DNA of 64,000 bases. Source: Trichobilharzia szidati (Eukaryota > Platyhelminthes > Trematoda > Strigeidida > Schistosomatidae). Numbering within the stretch: the first letter of the stretch is position 1; every line of letters starts with the position of its first letter. The notes beneath the pieces were generated by a model. It searched no databases. It had not been told where the DNA came from and was given only the letters and a program-made list of their open reading frames with translations. The position numbers were made by a program, and so were the translations under genes. The stretch lies in assembly GCA_944472155.2 (NCBI GenBank), contig OX235272.1, forward strand, positions 13,376,354 to 13,440,353. The letters are read 5' to 3'. Shown in pieces: positions 22,410 through 33,140 of this stretch.

Positions 22410-22935
22410 TTGTTCTTACAGATGCAGTTCCTAGGAGACAATACAAGTGAGATACTAACACATCACCTCAGAAATGCGGTAAAAAGAGCATTCCCTGCTG
22501 CAGAATTACGCTGTATCTTTAAAACCACCCCTCTTCTGCGTTCGGGAATAAAAGACAAACTGCCTAATTTCGCCTCTTCCATGTGTATATACCAATTTAA
22601 CTGCTCCTGTGGAGTGAGCCAGTTACATAGGCCGTACAATTAGGCGTGTTTCTCGTCGAATTTCCGAACATCATCCTGCCTGGTTGATTAAGCAAAGGAC
22701 AAACAAAATCTATTCGCAGCGCTATTCTGTCTCATCTTGTGGAGACAGAATACAAGATTGACGTTAATCATGCTTTCAGGGTCATTTACCGCATACCTAC
22801 GAATCTCAATTTTGCTAAAGAGTTCGACTTCTAAATATTGCTGAGGCTGTGAGGATCCATATTAACAAGTCTAATTTATGCATCCAGAAGAAGTTAGTTC
22901 AGTCATTATCCTTACCTTGGCCATCCAGGTTTGAA
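22410..22935 (+). pseudogene. PLE-B GIY-YIG fragment
   Basis: The frame 22410-22643 covers FLGDNTSEILTHHLRNAVKR, then CIYQFNCSCGVSQLHRPY. A one-base change in frame ruins the YIG motif (C-S-C-G then VSQLHR instead of xYIGR). The rest continues in other frames up to SLPWPSR near 22925. Confidence 0.6.
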
Positions 22936-23153
22936 TAATCCGGAATTTCTGTGGAATTTCCCTAATTTCAGTTGATATTCTATTTGCTATTATATCTTTA
23001 TTATTATTATTATTAAAATCTAAGCATCTTTAATGAACTGTAATTGCATTGACCATACTTTACAAATCGATATTATTTAAAAAACGCTCATATTGTTATT
23101 AACTAGTAATTTAAAATATTCTGTGTATATAAACATGCATATATATAATTGTA

Positions 23154-23195
23154 GAGCCTGGAAGAGGAATTTATCGAAAAGAATATTCTTTGCTC
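23154..23195 (+). ncRNA. Hammerhead-like motif, PLE-B type
   Basis: Stem I GAGC/GCUC; core CUGGAAGA, which is CUGANGA with one extra G; weak stem II; GAAA; stem III AAGAA-UA-UUCUU; then U before the stem I 3' strand. It sits about 230 nt after the end of the PLE-B coding remnant. Confidence 0.55.
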
Positions 23196-23227
23196 GATTA
23201 TTTTGTGTTTTATAAATATGTTGAAGG

Positions 23228-23678
23228 CAGCGAAGATGGGCTGGACGTACTCTGGCTTGAGCTGTGTGCATGATGCTAGGCCCTCAAGCAAGACCCAAAT
23301 AAATGCAAAAGAGCCGCAGTTTAAACGAAGGCAGAAGTATACCGAAGAGTATTGTCGTGTGCAATAGAATGCTCAGGGATTCAGATTGACACGTACGTAT
23401 ATAAGAAGGCGTGAAAAACTAACAGACACACACACACACAATCCAGGTTGGTGGGCGTTTACGTAAGGATAACCAATCATCATATGACAGTGATATACTT
23501 AGCAAGATGGAGGTGATATTTGATTGGTAGGTTGTCATAGTGTTGTCAGTTGTAAATAACAAGTGTGTTGTCGTCCTAGATTTGGACAGTACAGCAAAAC
23601 AACATAAAGCTAAATAAGCTCTCTATGACAAAAACTGAGTCCTGGGTCACTAACCGGTTGCATTCATAATTCTCTAAC
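23228..23678. other. No gene recognised; CA repeat
   Basis: Unique-looking sequence with a (CA)n run at 23428-23443. Nothing else supported. Confidence 0.3.
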
Positions 23679-23679
23679 A

Positions 23680-24392
23680 GAATGCAGTACAATGTATACA
23701 AAAGTAAATCCTCCTCTGCTACGGTCACTGAAACTGGTGTCCCCCAAGGTGCTGTACTCTCTCCACTTCTCTCTTCTTTCTTTCTACATGACTTACCATC
23801 TTCAAATGACATTAATTTTGTCACATACGCTGACGACTTGACAGTATCTTTGCCTGTCAAATGTCAAAGTGACTGCTCTAAACTTAATGGCTTTCTGTCA
23901 GAAATCAGCCAGTGGTCCAAGGAAAACGGTCTCACCTTAAACACCTCCAAATGACAAACAGTCAATGTCTCCTTCAAGCATAAATCCGACCAAAACAACC
24001 TGGTTGGCTCTCACGAGGTGTGCAACATAGACGGCACTGAAATAGTAGAAACCAAGTCGGAAATTAAATACCTAGGCGTCATTCTATCTGCTGATCTCTC
24101 CTGGTCATCTCATATCTTGGCGATTTCTAAGAAAATATTCCGTCTCACCTTCTACATCAAGAAGTTAAGAAGAATGTCTGGTATAACCCAAGCCAACCCT
24201 TACTCCTACAATTCGTTAACTCTCGCATTCTGACTATTCTGCTTATTCTCTATTGTTCCCCCCGCCTACTTAGTTTTCCCGGGCTACTGAAGAAAGACTA
24301 TCACATCATATTACGCAGGATGTTAAAGGTTGTCAGCACGGTAATCAACGTGCCACTTAACCAGCTTGTTAATATTCTACTTAGCTCGTTTT
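23680..24392 (+). mobile_element. CR1-A LINE fragment with intact YADD
   Basis: Begins in the RT just before motif B and includes ETGVPQGAVLSPL (motif B), FVTYADDLTVSL (motif C) and EIKYLGVILSADLSWSSH. It stops abruptly within the C-terminal region near 24380 without the family's 3' end, so it is truncated at both ends or has a large deletion. Confidence 0.8.
23682..23954 (+). pseudogene. CR1-A RT palm fragment, catalytic motif intact
   Basis: 90-residue frame with TETGVPQGAVLSPLLSSFFL at about residues 16-35 and NFVTYADDLTVSLPVKCQSD near 46-65. The two Asp of YADD bind the catalytic metals. This is the only CR1-A copy here that reaches motif B with motif C intact; the 34.9-kb copy has YADELT instead. 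It ends at a TGA after LTLNTSK. Confidence 0.75.
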
Positions 24393-24394
24393 TT

Positions 24395-24815
24395 AAATTC
24401 TAATATGATAAGACATATCCATCAAATCAATCAGTCAGGTATAATGGGAAAATAAAATTTGCTTAGTGACCAGCCATTTTCCATCCTTTCCAGTGACTTC
24501 ATTCAACTTGTTGTTCAATTGTGACTACATTCCACATGAAGAGTAAGTAGGTTGATGTGACTGAAATTTATATATAAGCACGATTGTTATTGTTTAGGTT
24601 TGCATTGCATGAAATAGTAGAGAAGTTTATTGAAGTAAAAGGTTAATACTAATTGGCATCAGTTTGGACGTTAACTGTCGAAAAACTTAATGGATACGAA
24701 GTAATCTTGTAAGTATAAGGAAGATTGTTCGGTTTCCATCTAAGTGTTGAATTTAAGATATTCGCTATAGGGTGTTGATTTGAAGACACTGTGTGTTGTT
24801 TATTTTGCGTCACAT
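24395..24815. other. No feature recognised
   Basis: AT-rich sequence between CR1-A and RTE-1a fragments, without a supported frame or repeat. Confidence 0.3.
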
Positions 24816-24819
24816 TTCC

Positions 24820-25790
24820 ATATAAGACAGGGATATCCTGGACCAACGTGAAGAATCTAGAAGACCTGGATTTCGCCCTTGGATGATTTATGTTTGATGT
24901 CACACAAAATCGAAGACTCACAAGCGAAAACCGACAAACTGGTCGAAGAAGCAGCCAGAGAAGACAGGACTCCAGGTGAACATAGACAAGACGGAGGTTA
25001 TGAAAATAACCAACCAACCAACAACAACAACAGCAGCAGCAACATCCACCGCCAATCACCATCAACGGGAAGGATTTGATGAAAGAGGTTACTTCATTCA
25101 CTTATCTAGGGAGCATTCATTGTATCAACTACATGAGGAACGGACGAGGATGTCAAATCGAGAATCAACAAGGCGTGAAACACATTCATCAACCTGAAAC
25201 CAATCTGGAAAACTTCGTTAGTCAACCCAGCATCAACAACAAAATTCGGATTTTCAATACAAACGTCAGTCAAGTCAGTCAGTCAGTTCTATACGGATGG
25301 ATCAGAAAATTAGCGGCGGGTCACAAAGAATGAGTATTTCCAACAGCCTGTTGCAGACCTCTATCAACAGCTGTCTTCGCTGGCTCTTTACTGAAGATCA
25401 GATGGCCGCCGGAAAGAACAAGAACCAACAAGAAACAAACAAACTATGGGAAGAAACAAAAGAAACAAGAACCAATCGCTCAACAAATACGCAGGAGAAA
25501 GTGGACATGGATGGATTGGGCACTCACTCACTGGCTGAGGAGGCCACTCGCTGGGTGACATCGCGCGTCAGGTCATAGCTCGAGTGGAACCTGAAAGGGA
25601 AGTGGCGGCGAGTGGGACGTCAGTGCAAGTGTGACATGGAGGAGATCGTGTGAAGAAGATTTGAAACAGTATTGACTAACATGGATGCAGATGAAAAGTA
25701 CAGCAGAAGACAGAAACAAGTGGAGACGTTTAGTTGAATCCCTATGTTCCACTAGGAACCCAATGGAACAATAATAATAATCCGCAGTAA
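24820..25790 (+). mobile_element. RTE-1a LINE, catalytic region to 3' end
   Basis: Begins at the block before the catalytic motif, carries the shared four-base insertion at 24872-24887, then the CAACAACAACAACAGCAGCAGC linker (25018-25042), the TDEDVKS region with a frame break near 25130, and the a-type terminus TGTTCCACTAGGAACCCAATGG at 25744-25766 with an (AAT)n tail. Confidence 0.8.
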
Positions 25791-25794
25791 TTGT

Positions 25795-26105
25795 TAAATA
25801 TACATGCGGAGTTTATCGATTTTAAATTACGTCTGTCATCCATGTATTACGGTCAATATACGGCCAAACCTTGACACAACAACATGTGTGACGATTTCCT
25901 AGTCAGACTAGTGATGTCTTTCTCATGAATCAGAAATCACTAATCATTTAATGCCTTAGTAACAAAGAAATATGCTAGTTTCAAGAAGCTGTATTTGTAG
26001 GTAGCTGTCTAGTTTCAAAGTACATTTCGTCACAAAGACATGTTAGTTAAAGAACTAATTAATAAAAAGACTTCGTCCACCCTATAATTGTTTTTTCTCC
26101 ACAGT
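25795..26105. other. No feature recognised
   Basis: About 300 bases of AT-rich sequence between two RTE-1 ends. Nothing supported. Confidence 0.3.
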
Positions 26106-26107
26106 CT

Positions 26108-26500
26108 GTAATTATTATTATTATTACTATTGTATCCTTTAATTCCTACAGGAACATAGGGCTTCAGCCGTGCGTCTCCATTGCGTTCTGTTCTCTGCTA
26201 GGGTCTTCACCTGGCTTCAAGTCTGCCCACTCGTTTTCATCTCCTCTTCACATGACCTCCTCCAAGTCACCCTTGCACTGACAACCAACTCGCTGCATCC
26301 CTTTCGGGTTCCACTCAAGGGCTTGTCTAGTGGTGTCACTTGGTGGTTTCCTAAGAGTATGGCCAATCCATCTCCATTTCTTCCTGTCTATTTGTTTCAC
26401 AATCGGTTCCTGGTTGGTTCGTTCCCAAAGATCCCTGTTGCTGATCTTTTCTGGTCTGTAATACTGAGTACTTATGGTCCTACCAATCATCGAATAGAAG
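26108..26500 (-). mobile_element. RTE-1b LINE 3' end
   Basis: Reverse complement of the b-type 3' end: ATTATTATTATT tail at about 26109-26125, then TTTAATTCCTACAGGAACATAGGG. Matches 13640-13975 and 18700-18985 closely. 5'-truncated near 26490. Confidence 0.75.
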
Positions 26501-26504
26501 AACA

Positions 26505-26835
26505 CATCATGAAGAAATCACTGTTAGACTGAAGTCGCTGAGTTGCAATAATCCGCCATATAAAATTCTATATCCTGTGAAATAATGACATAGTGCCACT
26601 GCCACCCATTTCGTTATTGAGCATAATCATTTCTTAATAACTGAGTAACGGAATACCCAAAAGGTAGAGAAGGTATCCTATAAACTTGACACAAATGAAA
26701 AAAAACGTTTTCACACAATTGGAATGTTAAAATGGGCAGCATTTTTAAGCCCAGGTATCTAAGTTATCCAAAAATGGTGTCAATACCCCTTCCAGTCGAT
26801 GAAGGCTGCGTATTTTAATTCACAGAAATTTTCGC
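26505..26835. other. No feature recognised
   Basis: Nothing beyond short chance frames. Confidence 0.3.
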
Positions 26836-26837
26836 AA

Positions 26838-27024
26838 GTATTGGGTTAGTAGGGATTTTTTCTTTGATTGGTTGGAGGATTTCATCATAAGCTGATATTA
26901 GTTAGAGAACCATTGGAAAACCTGGGAGTACTGGACAGCTGTTTCGTCCTAGTTTGGGACTCCTCACAGTACGCACCCACCGGGATTCGAACCCAGGAAC
27001 TTCTGGTTACAAGGCGAGCTCGTA
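26838..27024 (-). mobile_element. SINE-1, tRNA-derived with hammerhead core, 5'-truncated
   Basis: Minus strand: box B-like GGGTTCGAATCCC (reverse complement at 26984-26996), then the hammerhead region at 26928-26972, then the conserved tail ending near 26838 (ACCCAATACTTGCG). The tRNA head is cut at the arm before box A where it joins an RTE-1b piece at 27024. Confidence 0.75.
26928..26972 (-). ncRNA. Hammerhead-like motif in SINE-1, core lesion
   Basis: Stem I GUACUG/CAGUAC (6 bp), core UGAGGA (the C at hammerhead position 3 is lost), stem II GUCC/GGAC, GAAA, a two-pair stem III with AGCU loop, GUC, stem I 3' strand. All stems form; loss of C3 should impair catalysis. Confidence 0.6.
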
Positions 27025-27340
27025 GACCTGCACACAGACTTGAGAGTAGTGAAAGCTTGTCTTGCCTGTCCGATCCTCGCTGCTTTGATATCCTAGTCAG
27101 TTCCGCTGGCCTGTAGTTGAAACGATGCTTCCCAGGTGGGTCGGTTGGTGAAGGAGGTTGTTTCTTTCAGGTTCCTTCCATTTATGCTGGCTGATTGTTG
27201 TCTGTTGTTGTTGTTGCTGTTGTTGGCCAGGAATCTTTATCACTTCTGTTGAAAAAGACCACCCAGAACAGAATATAATACTGATACACTGCTTAAACCG
27301 TATGTTCTACTGGTAAACCAAGGAGAGAATAATCAAAATA
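27024..27340 (-). mobile_element. RTE-1b LINE fragment, with separate decayed RTE end
   Basis: 27024-27250 is the reverse complement of the YLG...TTLKSV and polar linker region (compare 56600-56800). 27290-27330 looks like a second, decayed RTE-1 3' end on the plus strand (TATGTTCTACTGGTAAACCAAGG). Confidence 0.6.
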
Positions 27341-27479
27341 ATCCTGATGTATTTGAAAATACCAGCATGAAATGAATTTAATTTTAGCTAAGCCTGTGAT
27401 AGTTTACCACGCATGTAAAGTTTCCTATAATTTTGCCTACTTACGTAAAGGTATAACGATAAAAAAATATAGTTCGATT

Positions 27480-27505
27480 ATATTGATTGATTGATTGATT
27501 GATTA
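27480..27505 (+). repeat. (GATT)n microsatellite
   Basis: Five or so tandem GATT units directly at the border of the R1 repeat. Confidence 0.8.
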
Positions 27506-28068
27506 TTTCAGGCATATAATAAACGAAGATGCATGCCTTATGAATAATCTCGAATAAATTGTCGTCTCTTGAGTCTAAAAATTACCAGGTTTGACAGTAT
27601 GTTCAACGATGAAACTTTTAATTCACTCAATGTTACCACTCTGCGAACACGTAGTCTAGTGTTACTTAACCGTTTTCGGTAAGACTCGAATCAAATTTAC
27701 CACATACATTGCATTATATGAACAACGGACTTGGTAAATACACTTGGAATTTCTCGTATGAGACAATTTATTAGCAAGAGAACGATTATTTCAGCAGTAA
27801 TATTGTGGCAAGTGCTACTGATAAAATTTATCAGTAGTATATAGAGAGGCGTTGATCGACTTCATCAAATACATCAAATAGCAGGCAGATATATTTGATT
27901 TCAGAGAAGGCAAATGAGACAGAGTTGTGGAGATACATGGGAGACATGAAATAAAACACAAACAATCACAATATATATGAAGGAAGTTCAGAAGTACTAC
28001 AACACGAAGATCTGTGCAAATGATGCGTTGAAGATAAGGCGTGAAAACTTTTGGTTTACCACGCATTT
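27505..28068 (+). repeat. R1, unclassified dispersed repeat
   Basis: About 560 bp that recurs in reverse orientation at 55080-55612, and in part at 29160-29450. Landmark phrases are ACTCTGCGAACACGTAGTC, TAACCGTTTTCGGTAAGAC and the near-palindrome CTACTGATAAAATTTATCAG. No coding domain, tRNA head or terminal tail is recognisable, so the class is open. Confidence 0.65.
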
Positions 28069-28069
28069 A

Positions 28070-28395
28070 AAGTTTCCTTTAATTTTGCCTGCTTACGTAA
28101 AGTTATAACGATAAAAAGAAAATAAAGTTGGATTATAAAATTTTTAACAACGAACTAGAATTATTTATTTATATTTTAAATGATTGGCTCACTATTGATT
28201 ATTTCATTTCCTGACTGATACTGCTTCAACACTGACTATTTGACTATTTCTAAATTACACAGTAAAAAATGTTTCTCAATACTGTGTAAATCACTTACTG
28301 AATAGTATTCAATATAGTTGTCTAACCTGTATACACTAACGGATCTTTATCTGTCGAATGTTTAGTATTTTATCACACAAAACTAAATGTGATCT
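28070..28395. other. No feature recognised
   Basis: AT-rich sequence downstream of R1. The phrase TTTACCACGC...AAAGTTTCCT...AATTTTGCCT...TTACGTAAAG at 28058-28098 repeats the one at 27409-27450, so a short direct repeat brackets the R1 copy. Confidence 0.4.
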
Positions 28396-28399
28396 GATT

Positions 28400-29110
28400 T
28401 TAGTATTCCCTTGGATTCCAGTTACGTCAGCGGTATATCTCTAATTCACTCTGTTCCTATCAAGTTCCATCAACTGATTCCACGATTGTCTATGACCTTT
28501 CATCTCGTCCTCCCTCTCCTCCTCCTCACACGATCTCCTCCACATCACACTCAGATCTATATCCAACTCATAGTTCCCTATTTTACTGTTCCACTCGAGG
28601 GTGTGATCTCTTCAGCAATATAAATAACAGTCCATTCCCACTTCCTTCTGAATATTTGTTGGGTAATAAGCTGTTGGCTAGGTTGCCTGTTGCCTGACAT
28701 ATTTCTTTGCTGCAATATCCTTTCCCACCATCCATCTGGTCTTCATTATCCAGTGAAAGCATTCATTGATAAGAGAGAGAGAGTCTGCGATAGACTGTTA
28801 AAAAAATGCTTTTGCGTGATGCTCGTGACAAATCTCTGAACTAAACTATATAGAAGCACCGAATTTACATTAATATTCGAAACCTGAATGTAGTAGGTCT
28901 CCACGGTGATTTAAGAGTAATCAACCTGCGTTTTACCTTTCCGATATAATGGTTGCATTCGATAGCCTGATCTGTTCAGCTCGCAGTTGAAACAGTGCTA
29001 CACACAGGTCAAATAAGTGAAAGAGACTACTCCCTTCAGATTTCGTCTATTGATGGTAATTGCCATTTATCATTTATTTTGTCTGAGTATCTTTATCACT
29101 TTGACCTTCT
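28400..29110 (-). mobile_element. RTE-1 LINE, old copy
   Basis: Reverse complement of RTE-1 from the 3' end (TTCCCTTGGATTCCAG) through the HTIS/CTCC region, GTTGATAAGA...CTGTTAAAAAAATGCT, to GTTGAAACAGTGCTACACAC and the AATTGCCAT linker border. Heavily diverged, so older than the a and b copies. Confidence 0.6.
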
Positions 29111-29159
29111 CTACGTCTGCTCGAAGTTCCTTCATTCGCTGCATCGTGAGTCACTCACT

Positions 29160-29450
29160 ATGTGCCCAGTGCTACTGATAAAATTTATCAATAGTATATA
29201 GAGAGGCGTTCATCGACTTCATCAAATACATCAAATAGCAGGTAGATACATTCGATTTCAGAGAAGGCAAATGATACAGCGTTGTTGAGATACATGGGAG
29301 ACGTGAAATAAAACACAAAGAAACACAATATATATATGAAGGAAGTCGAGAAGTACCCCAACACGAAGATCTGTGCAAATGGTGCGTTGAAGATCAGTCA
29401 TGAATAATTCTGGTTACACAGAGATACCAATTTCCAAACAAACATTCTTC
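29160..29450 (+). repeat. R1 partial copy
   Basis: Matches 27810-28060 and the reverse of 55020-55310, starting at the CTACTGATAAAATTTATCA near-palindrome. Against the 55-kb copy it extends further, to ACCAATTTCCAAACAAACATTC. Confidence 0.65.
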
Positions 29451-29589
29451 TTTTATTTTTTTTATTTTTGATTACAGCTTGATGCCACACAGTATTTTTA
29501 GTACAACTATGACATTTAGTATGACCTTTAGTTTTCCACCATCTCAATTATTCTTCACTAAAAATGTGTATCTATTGGTATTAACATAA

Positions 29590-30412
29590 AATCTCTCTGA
29601 AGTTATGAAGTGGTTCAAGCTGCCTTCGAAATTCAAGCGTGCTTTCCTTAGTTGATGTGAAGATTTGTATGTAGGACTACAATTCATGGGCGACATACCA
29701 AGTGAGATAATTACGAAGAAATTAAGAAAATCAGTTCAAAGAACTTTTAATGCTGGCGAACTACACGACTTATTCCCTACACGACCGATGGTACTACCTC
29801 GACTGAAAGACGAAGTACCTAGACTAGCTGGCCACTTCAAATTGCATCTGCGCTTGTGGTGGAGCGAGTTGTATTGGCCGTTGCTCTAGGAACTTGATTT
29901 TTCGTGCTCACTCGAGAACATATCCCACTATGGCTAAGTAAAGGTGTAGTTAAAACCATTAACAGTTCGATATTAGACCATCTGATGCGAACCGGCCACA
30001 AAGCCAGCCAACCAGCGTGGAAGAATCCTTCTCTATCATCATCTACCGGGTGCCTAACAAATTACCAAAATCATGGAAGCACCACATGCTCCAAACAGCA
30101 GAGGCTATTGCTATTCGCCTTAAACAACCAGTGCTCTGTGTTCAAAAGAAACAAGTACAGCCCCTAATACTGCCCTGGCCGGCCTTCAGTAGAGACTAGA
30201 AATTCATGAATTTGTACTATTATCTTTCATAATTCTTCTGACATTCAGCTTATTTTATGTTGATGCTGTTCAGCTGTAATCTATCAATATTATTGATTTC
30301 GTATTATTTAAACATTAATGTCGTTCATAAGACTAATTCATTCATTCATTATAATGTATATATAATTGTAGAACCTAATGATGAAGGGGTTATCGAAAAG
30401 GGTACTGATTCT
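29590..30412 (+). mobile_element. PLE-B copy, degenerate
   Basis: From the RT end (LQFMGDIPSEIITKKLRKSV at about 29680) through the GIY-YIG region and a LKQPVLCVQKKQVQPLILPW tail to the 3' terminus with a decayed hammerhead-like motif at 30370-30412. Frameshifts split the GIY-YIG domain near 29850 and 30010. Confidence 0.72.
29665..30199 (+). pseudogene. PLE-B GIY-YIG protein, frameshifted
   Basis: Three frames (29665-29889, 29904-30167, 30017-30199) together cover the domain. The YIG segment reads WWSELYWPLL where other copies have CSCGxxYIGR, so the nuclease motif is gone. The C-terminal phrase LCVQKKQVQPLILPWPAF is well kept. Confidence 0.6.
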
Positions 30413-30760
30413 TCCGTGTCCATTCTTTTGAAGATTTGTAAATGTTCATACAGTCCCAAACTTTAATTTATTCATAGAAAAATAAGTCACACTGGTATGT
30501 CTGTTTGATTTCTAATCAAATGTGCAGATATGTACATATGGAATGATCCAAACCCTGAGTCTTATTCTATTCTATTCCCATCTTTATGACAATGACAAAT
30601 TTCATCTTTTGCTAATCATGTTTGCCTGAGTTCGTTTGAACGATATATAAACTAACTGCATAAATAAGATAGATATCTAGTATTCTGAAATAATAGAGAA
30701 GATTTGTAGTTCAGGTGGATAATTTGCAATTAATAGTGTTCTCTGAGCTGGTTGGTTTAA

Positions 30761-30808
30761 TTGCGGAGCTTTCGTCGTCCTTCTGGACAAAATCCCCTTT
30801 CAGCGCAA
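30761..30808 (-). ncRNA. Hammerhead-like motif, PLE-A type
   Basis: Minus strand: stem I UUGCG/CGCAA (5 bp), core CUGA with an expanded purine stretch, stem II GUCC/GGAC with an AGAA loop (the longer arm of other copies is altered to UUUUGUCC here), GAAA, GC loop closed by A-U, C at the cleavage position. The GGGG stretch in the core is not canonical. Confidence 0.5.
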
Positions 30809-30903
30809 TATTTAGCATAAAGTGAAATGATTTAAATTTCTTCATCAGTGGTGATAGAATTGCGTCTCCCGGTAACCATCTTAACATATGTATTGACCAT
30901 TTT

Positions 30904-31218
30904 CTATTGACTTGCATTCCAAACTTTCTGGTCACCTGATTTACTTTTTATTAGTTGGTATATTTCGCCTATATTAATGTGTTTGTTAATTGCATTTTCG
31001 TTTGAGTACCAGGTTTCTAGGAATGCCCTGACTGCAATTTTGGTGTTTCCTCTATCTAAGATTTTGACATTATCCCAATGAAATTGATGACCATAACTGT
31101 CTATATGCATTGATACTAAAGAATACATACCGCGTCTTTTCACGGCTGATTTGTGTTCTTGGATTCTAATTTGAAGGGGACGCCTACTTTGACCGATGTA
31201 ATGCTTGTTGCAGTTCAA
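30904..31218 (-). pseudogene. PLE-A GIY-YIG nuclease domain
   Basis: 104-residue frame: NCNKHYIGQSRRPLQIRIQE near the start (the YIG half, with Arg following), HKSAVKRRGMYSLVSMHIDS, HQFHWDNVKILDRGNTKIAV, then RAFLETWYSNENAINKHINI. It matches the 33458-33940 frame with the Trp codon intact where that copy has a stop. The first half of the domain is truncated. Confidence 0.75.
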
Positions 31219-31254
31219 ACAATTTAGTATTGTTTAAGAACTCACAATCTGAAT

Positions 31255-31490
31255 CCAGTTGTTGTGTTAATTCAAAATCTCCATCCTTTTTACCTGATCC
31301 TAAACACACATTCTAGGTTAGTAATAAATCTGAAAATAGTACAGTATGGAAGTCAAACAATTTGCAACTGAACATTCTAGATGATTACTGATTCTCTATA
31401 AGACTGGATTGTATGCATGAATCAATGTAGCTGTTTAGACCGCAGTATATATTTATATATATGTACATATATATAGCATGTATAATATAT
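31255..31490. other. No gene; TA-rich repeat
   Basis: Ends in a TATATATA-rich stretch at 31449-31490. Confidence 0.35.
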
Positions 31491-31491
31491 A

Positions 31492-32038
31492 TATGAAACA
31501 CATTCATCAACCTGAAACCAATCTGGAAATCTTCCACTGTCACTCCTCAGCATCAATAACAAAATTTGGATTTTCAATATAAACGTCAGTCAAGTCAGTC
31601 ATTTCTTCTATACAGATGGATCAGAAACTTAGTGGCGGGTCACAAAGAATATTTCCAGCAGCCTGTTGCAAACCTTTATCAATAGCTGTCTTCGTTCTTT
31701 ACTTACCAAGAGACTATGGGAAGAAACAAAACAAGAACCAATCGCCCAACAAATATACAGGAGAAAGTGGAGATGGATTGGACACCCACTGGCTGAGGAG
31801 GCCACTCGCTGGGTGACATCGCGCGTCAGGCCATGACTCGAGTGGAACCCGAGAGGGAAGCGGCGGCGAGTTGGTCGTCAGTGCAAGGGTGACATGTAGG
31901 AGATCGTGTGAAGAAGAGTTGAAACAGTATGGACTAACATGGATGCAGGTGGAAAGTGCAGCAGAAGACAGAAGGAAGTTGAGACGTTTAGTTGAATCCC
32001 TATGTTCCACTAGGAACCCAAGGGAACAATAATAATAA
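31492..32038 (+). mobile_element. RTE-1a LINE 3' end
   Basis: From NTFINLKPIWKSS (31498-31540) to the a-type terminus TGTTCCACTAGGAACCCAAGGGAACAATAATAATAATAG. Young-looking, with an internal deletion relative to 24820-25790 near 31695. Confidence 0.78.
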
Positions 32039-32039
32039 T

Positions 32040-32335
32040 AGTATATATATGGTAGACGAAAACTACACAAACGAAACATTCCCTTGTAACGACAGAAGGC
32101 AAAAGTCAGGCAACAGATCATTTATTAAGGAAATCAACGCATATTTATATATTTCATGTACATTACTATGGGTATGTAAACAAACAAACACAGTCTTCCG
32201 ATTGGTTGTTTCTCACGTCAATTCTTGGGAACGTAAATATTGACGTAAATTACTGTCTACCAATTTGGCTAGTAGACAGCTCTCGCCACACCCTTACAAT
32301 CAATCGTTTCGCTGCCAGGAACACCGATATATATA
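32040..32335. other. No feature recognised
   Basis: AT-rich; the frame 31992-32243 is only the RTE-1 tail read on into the flank. Confidence 0.3.
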
Positions 32336-32728
32336 ATCTATCTTAAGAAATTTTCAAGAAATTAAAATACCTAACAGAATCATGAGACCATTCTATGAAT
32401 TCGCCAATCCAATGCTTAGAAAAAATCAAAAAAATTCAAGTAGATGACAATGAAATAATGGTGTCCTTTGATGTCACAGCATTATATATATACTTCAGTT
32501 AGTCCAAAACTAGCAAAAGAAACTATGCAACAACTACTCCATATTGATTAAAACATAAAAACACAATGTTCAACTTGGATAGAACTCATAAAATAATGTC
32601 TTACAACATACTTTCAGTTCAATAATCAAATATACGAACAGATAAATGGAACGCAAATAGGATCGCCCATATCAGAATTAATAGCTGAAGCCGTCATGCA
32701 AAGATTAGAATTAATAGTTCTACCTATA

Positions 32729-33140
32729 TTCAAGTGTTGGTATGTAGGGATTTGATTGGTTACAGGATTTTCATCATGAGCTGACATTAGTTAGAGAATC
32801 ATTGGAAAACCTACAGGGAGTACTGGACAGATGTTTCGTCAGTCTAGTTTGGGACTCTTCATCAGTACGCACCCACTGGGATTCGAACCCAGGACCTTCT
32901 GGTTACAAGACGAGCTCATATACCACTAAGCCACTGGGACCCGATCCAATGGCTCATGAATTCTAACTTCTGCCAATTCACGACATAGCGCAAACCCTAG
33001 CCAATGGCTTCGGCGAGTATTTGTCCTCACGCCCGACCTGCTGCACCCTACTGGTCACGAATTCTCACTAGAATCCCAGGCAACTACCTACCTGAATAGG
33101 GCAAGTCACTAGTGAGCATCTCATTGATATTCAAGTGTTG
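32729..33140 (-). mobile_element. SINE-1, full-length, inserted in PLE-A
   Basis: 412 bp on the minus strand with a 12-bp target-site duplication GTTCTACCTATA at 32717-32728 and 33141-33152. In sense order: a 5' region (CTCACTAGTGACTTGCCC...), a box A-like GTGGCTTAGTGGTATATG, a box B-like GGGTTCGAATCCC (reverse complement at 32878-32890), the hammerhead region at 32820-32868, and a tail. The phrase TTCAAGTGTTGG (plus strand) stands at both ends. Confidence 0.85.
32820..32868 (-). ncRNA. Hammerhead-like motif in SINE-1, C3 to A
   Basis: Stem I GUACUG/CAGUAC, core AUGAAGA (canonical CUGANGA with its first base changed), stem II AGUC...GACU region followed by GAC, GAAA, two-pair stem III with AUCU loop, GUC. 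The C3-G8 pair of the active core cannot form. Confidence 0.6.

Larger units (their letters stand above)
22205..23225 (+). mobile_element. PLE-B copy flanked by inverted termini
   Basis: The centre (about 22400-22930) is plus-strand PLE-B RT-end/GIY-YIG coding sequence. It is followed by the 3' untranslated region and the terminus with a plus-strand hammerhead-like motif (23154-23195). Before the coding part, 22205-22395 is the same terminus in reverse orientation with the motif on the minus strand (22264-22304). The arms share the phrase GAGCAAAGAATATTCTTTTCGATAAATTCC in opposite senses. The same layout recurs at 47346-48090. Confidence 0.72.
30690..31250 (-). mobile_element. PLE-A copy: GIY-YIG end and 3' terminus
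   Basis: Minus strand from the GIY-YIG domain to the ribozyme-bearing terminus. The 5' edge lies within the domain, at 31218-31250. The terminus reads the same as at 34060-34215. It is the source of the best GIY-YIG frame of this family. Confidence 0.8.

Noticed and set aside
27810..27840. Near-palindrome CTACTGATAAAATTTATCAG as a ribozyme or terminator
   Set aside because: It is a short AT-rich palindrome in every R1 copy; no ribozyme core can be fitted and bacterial-type terminators do not apply.
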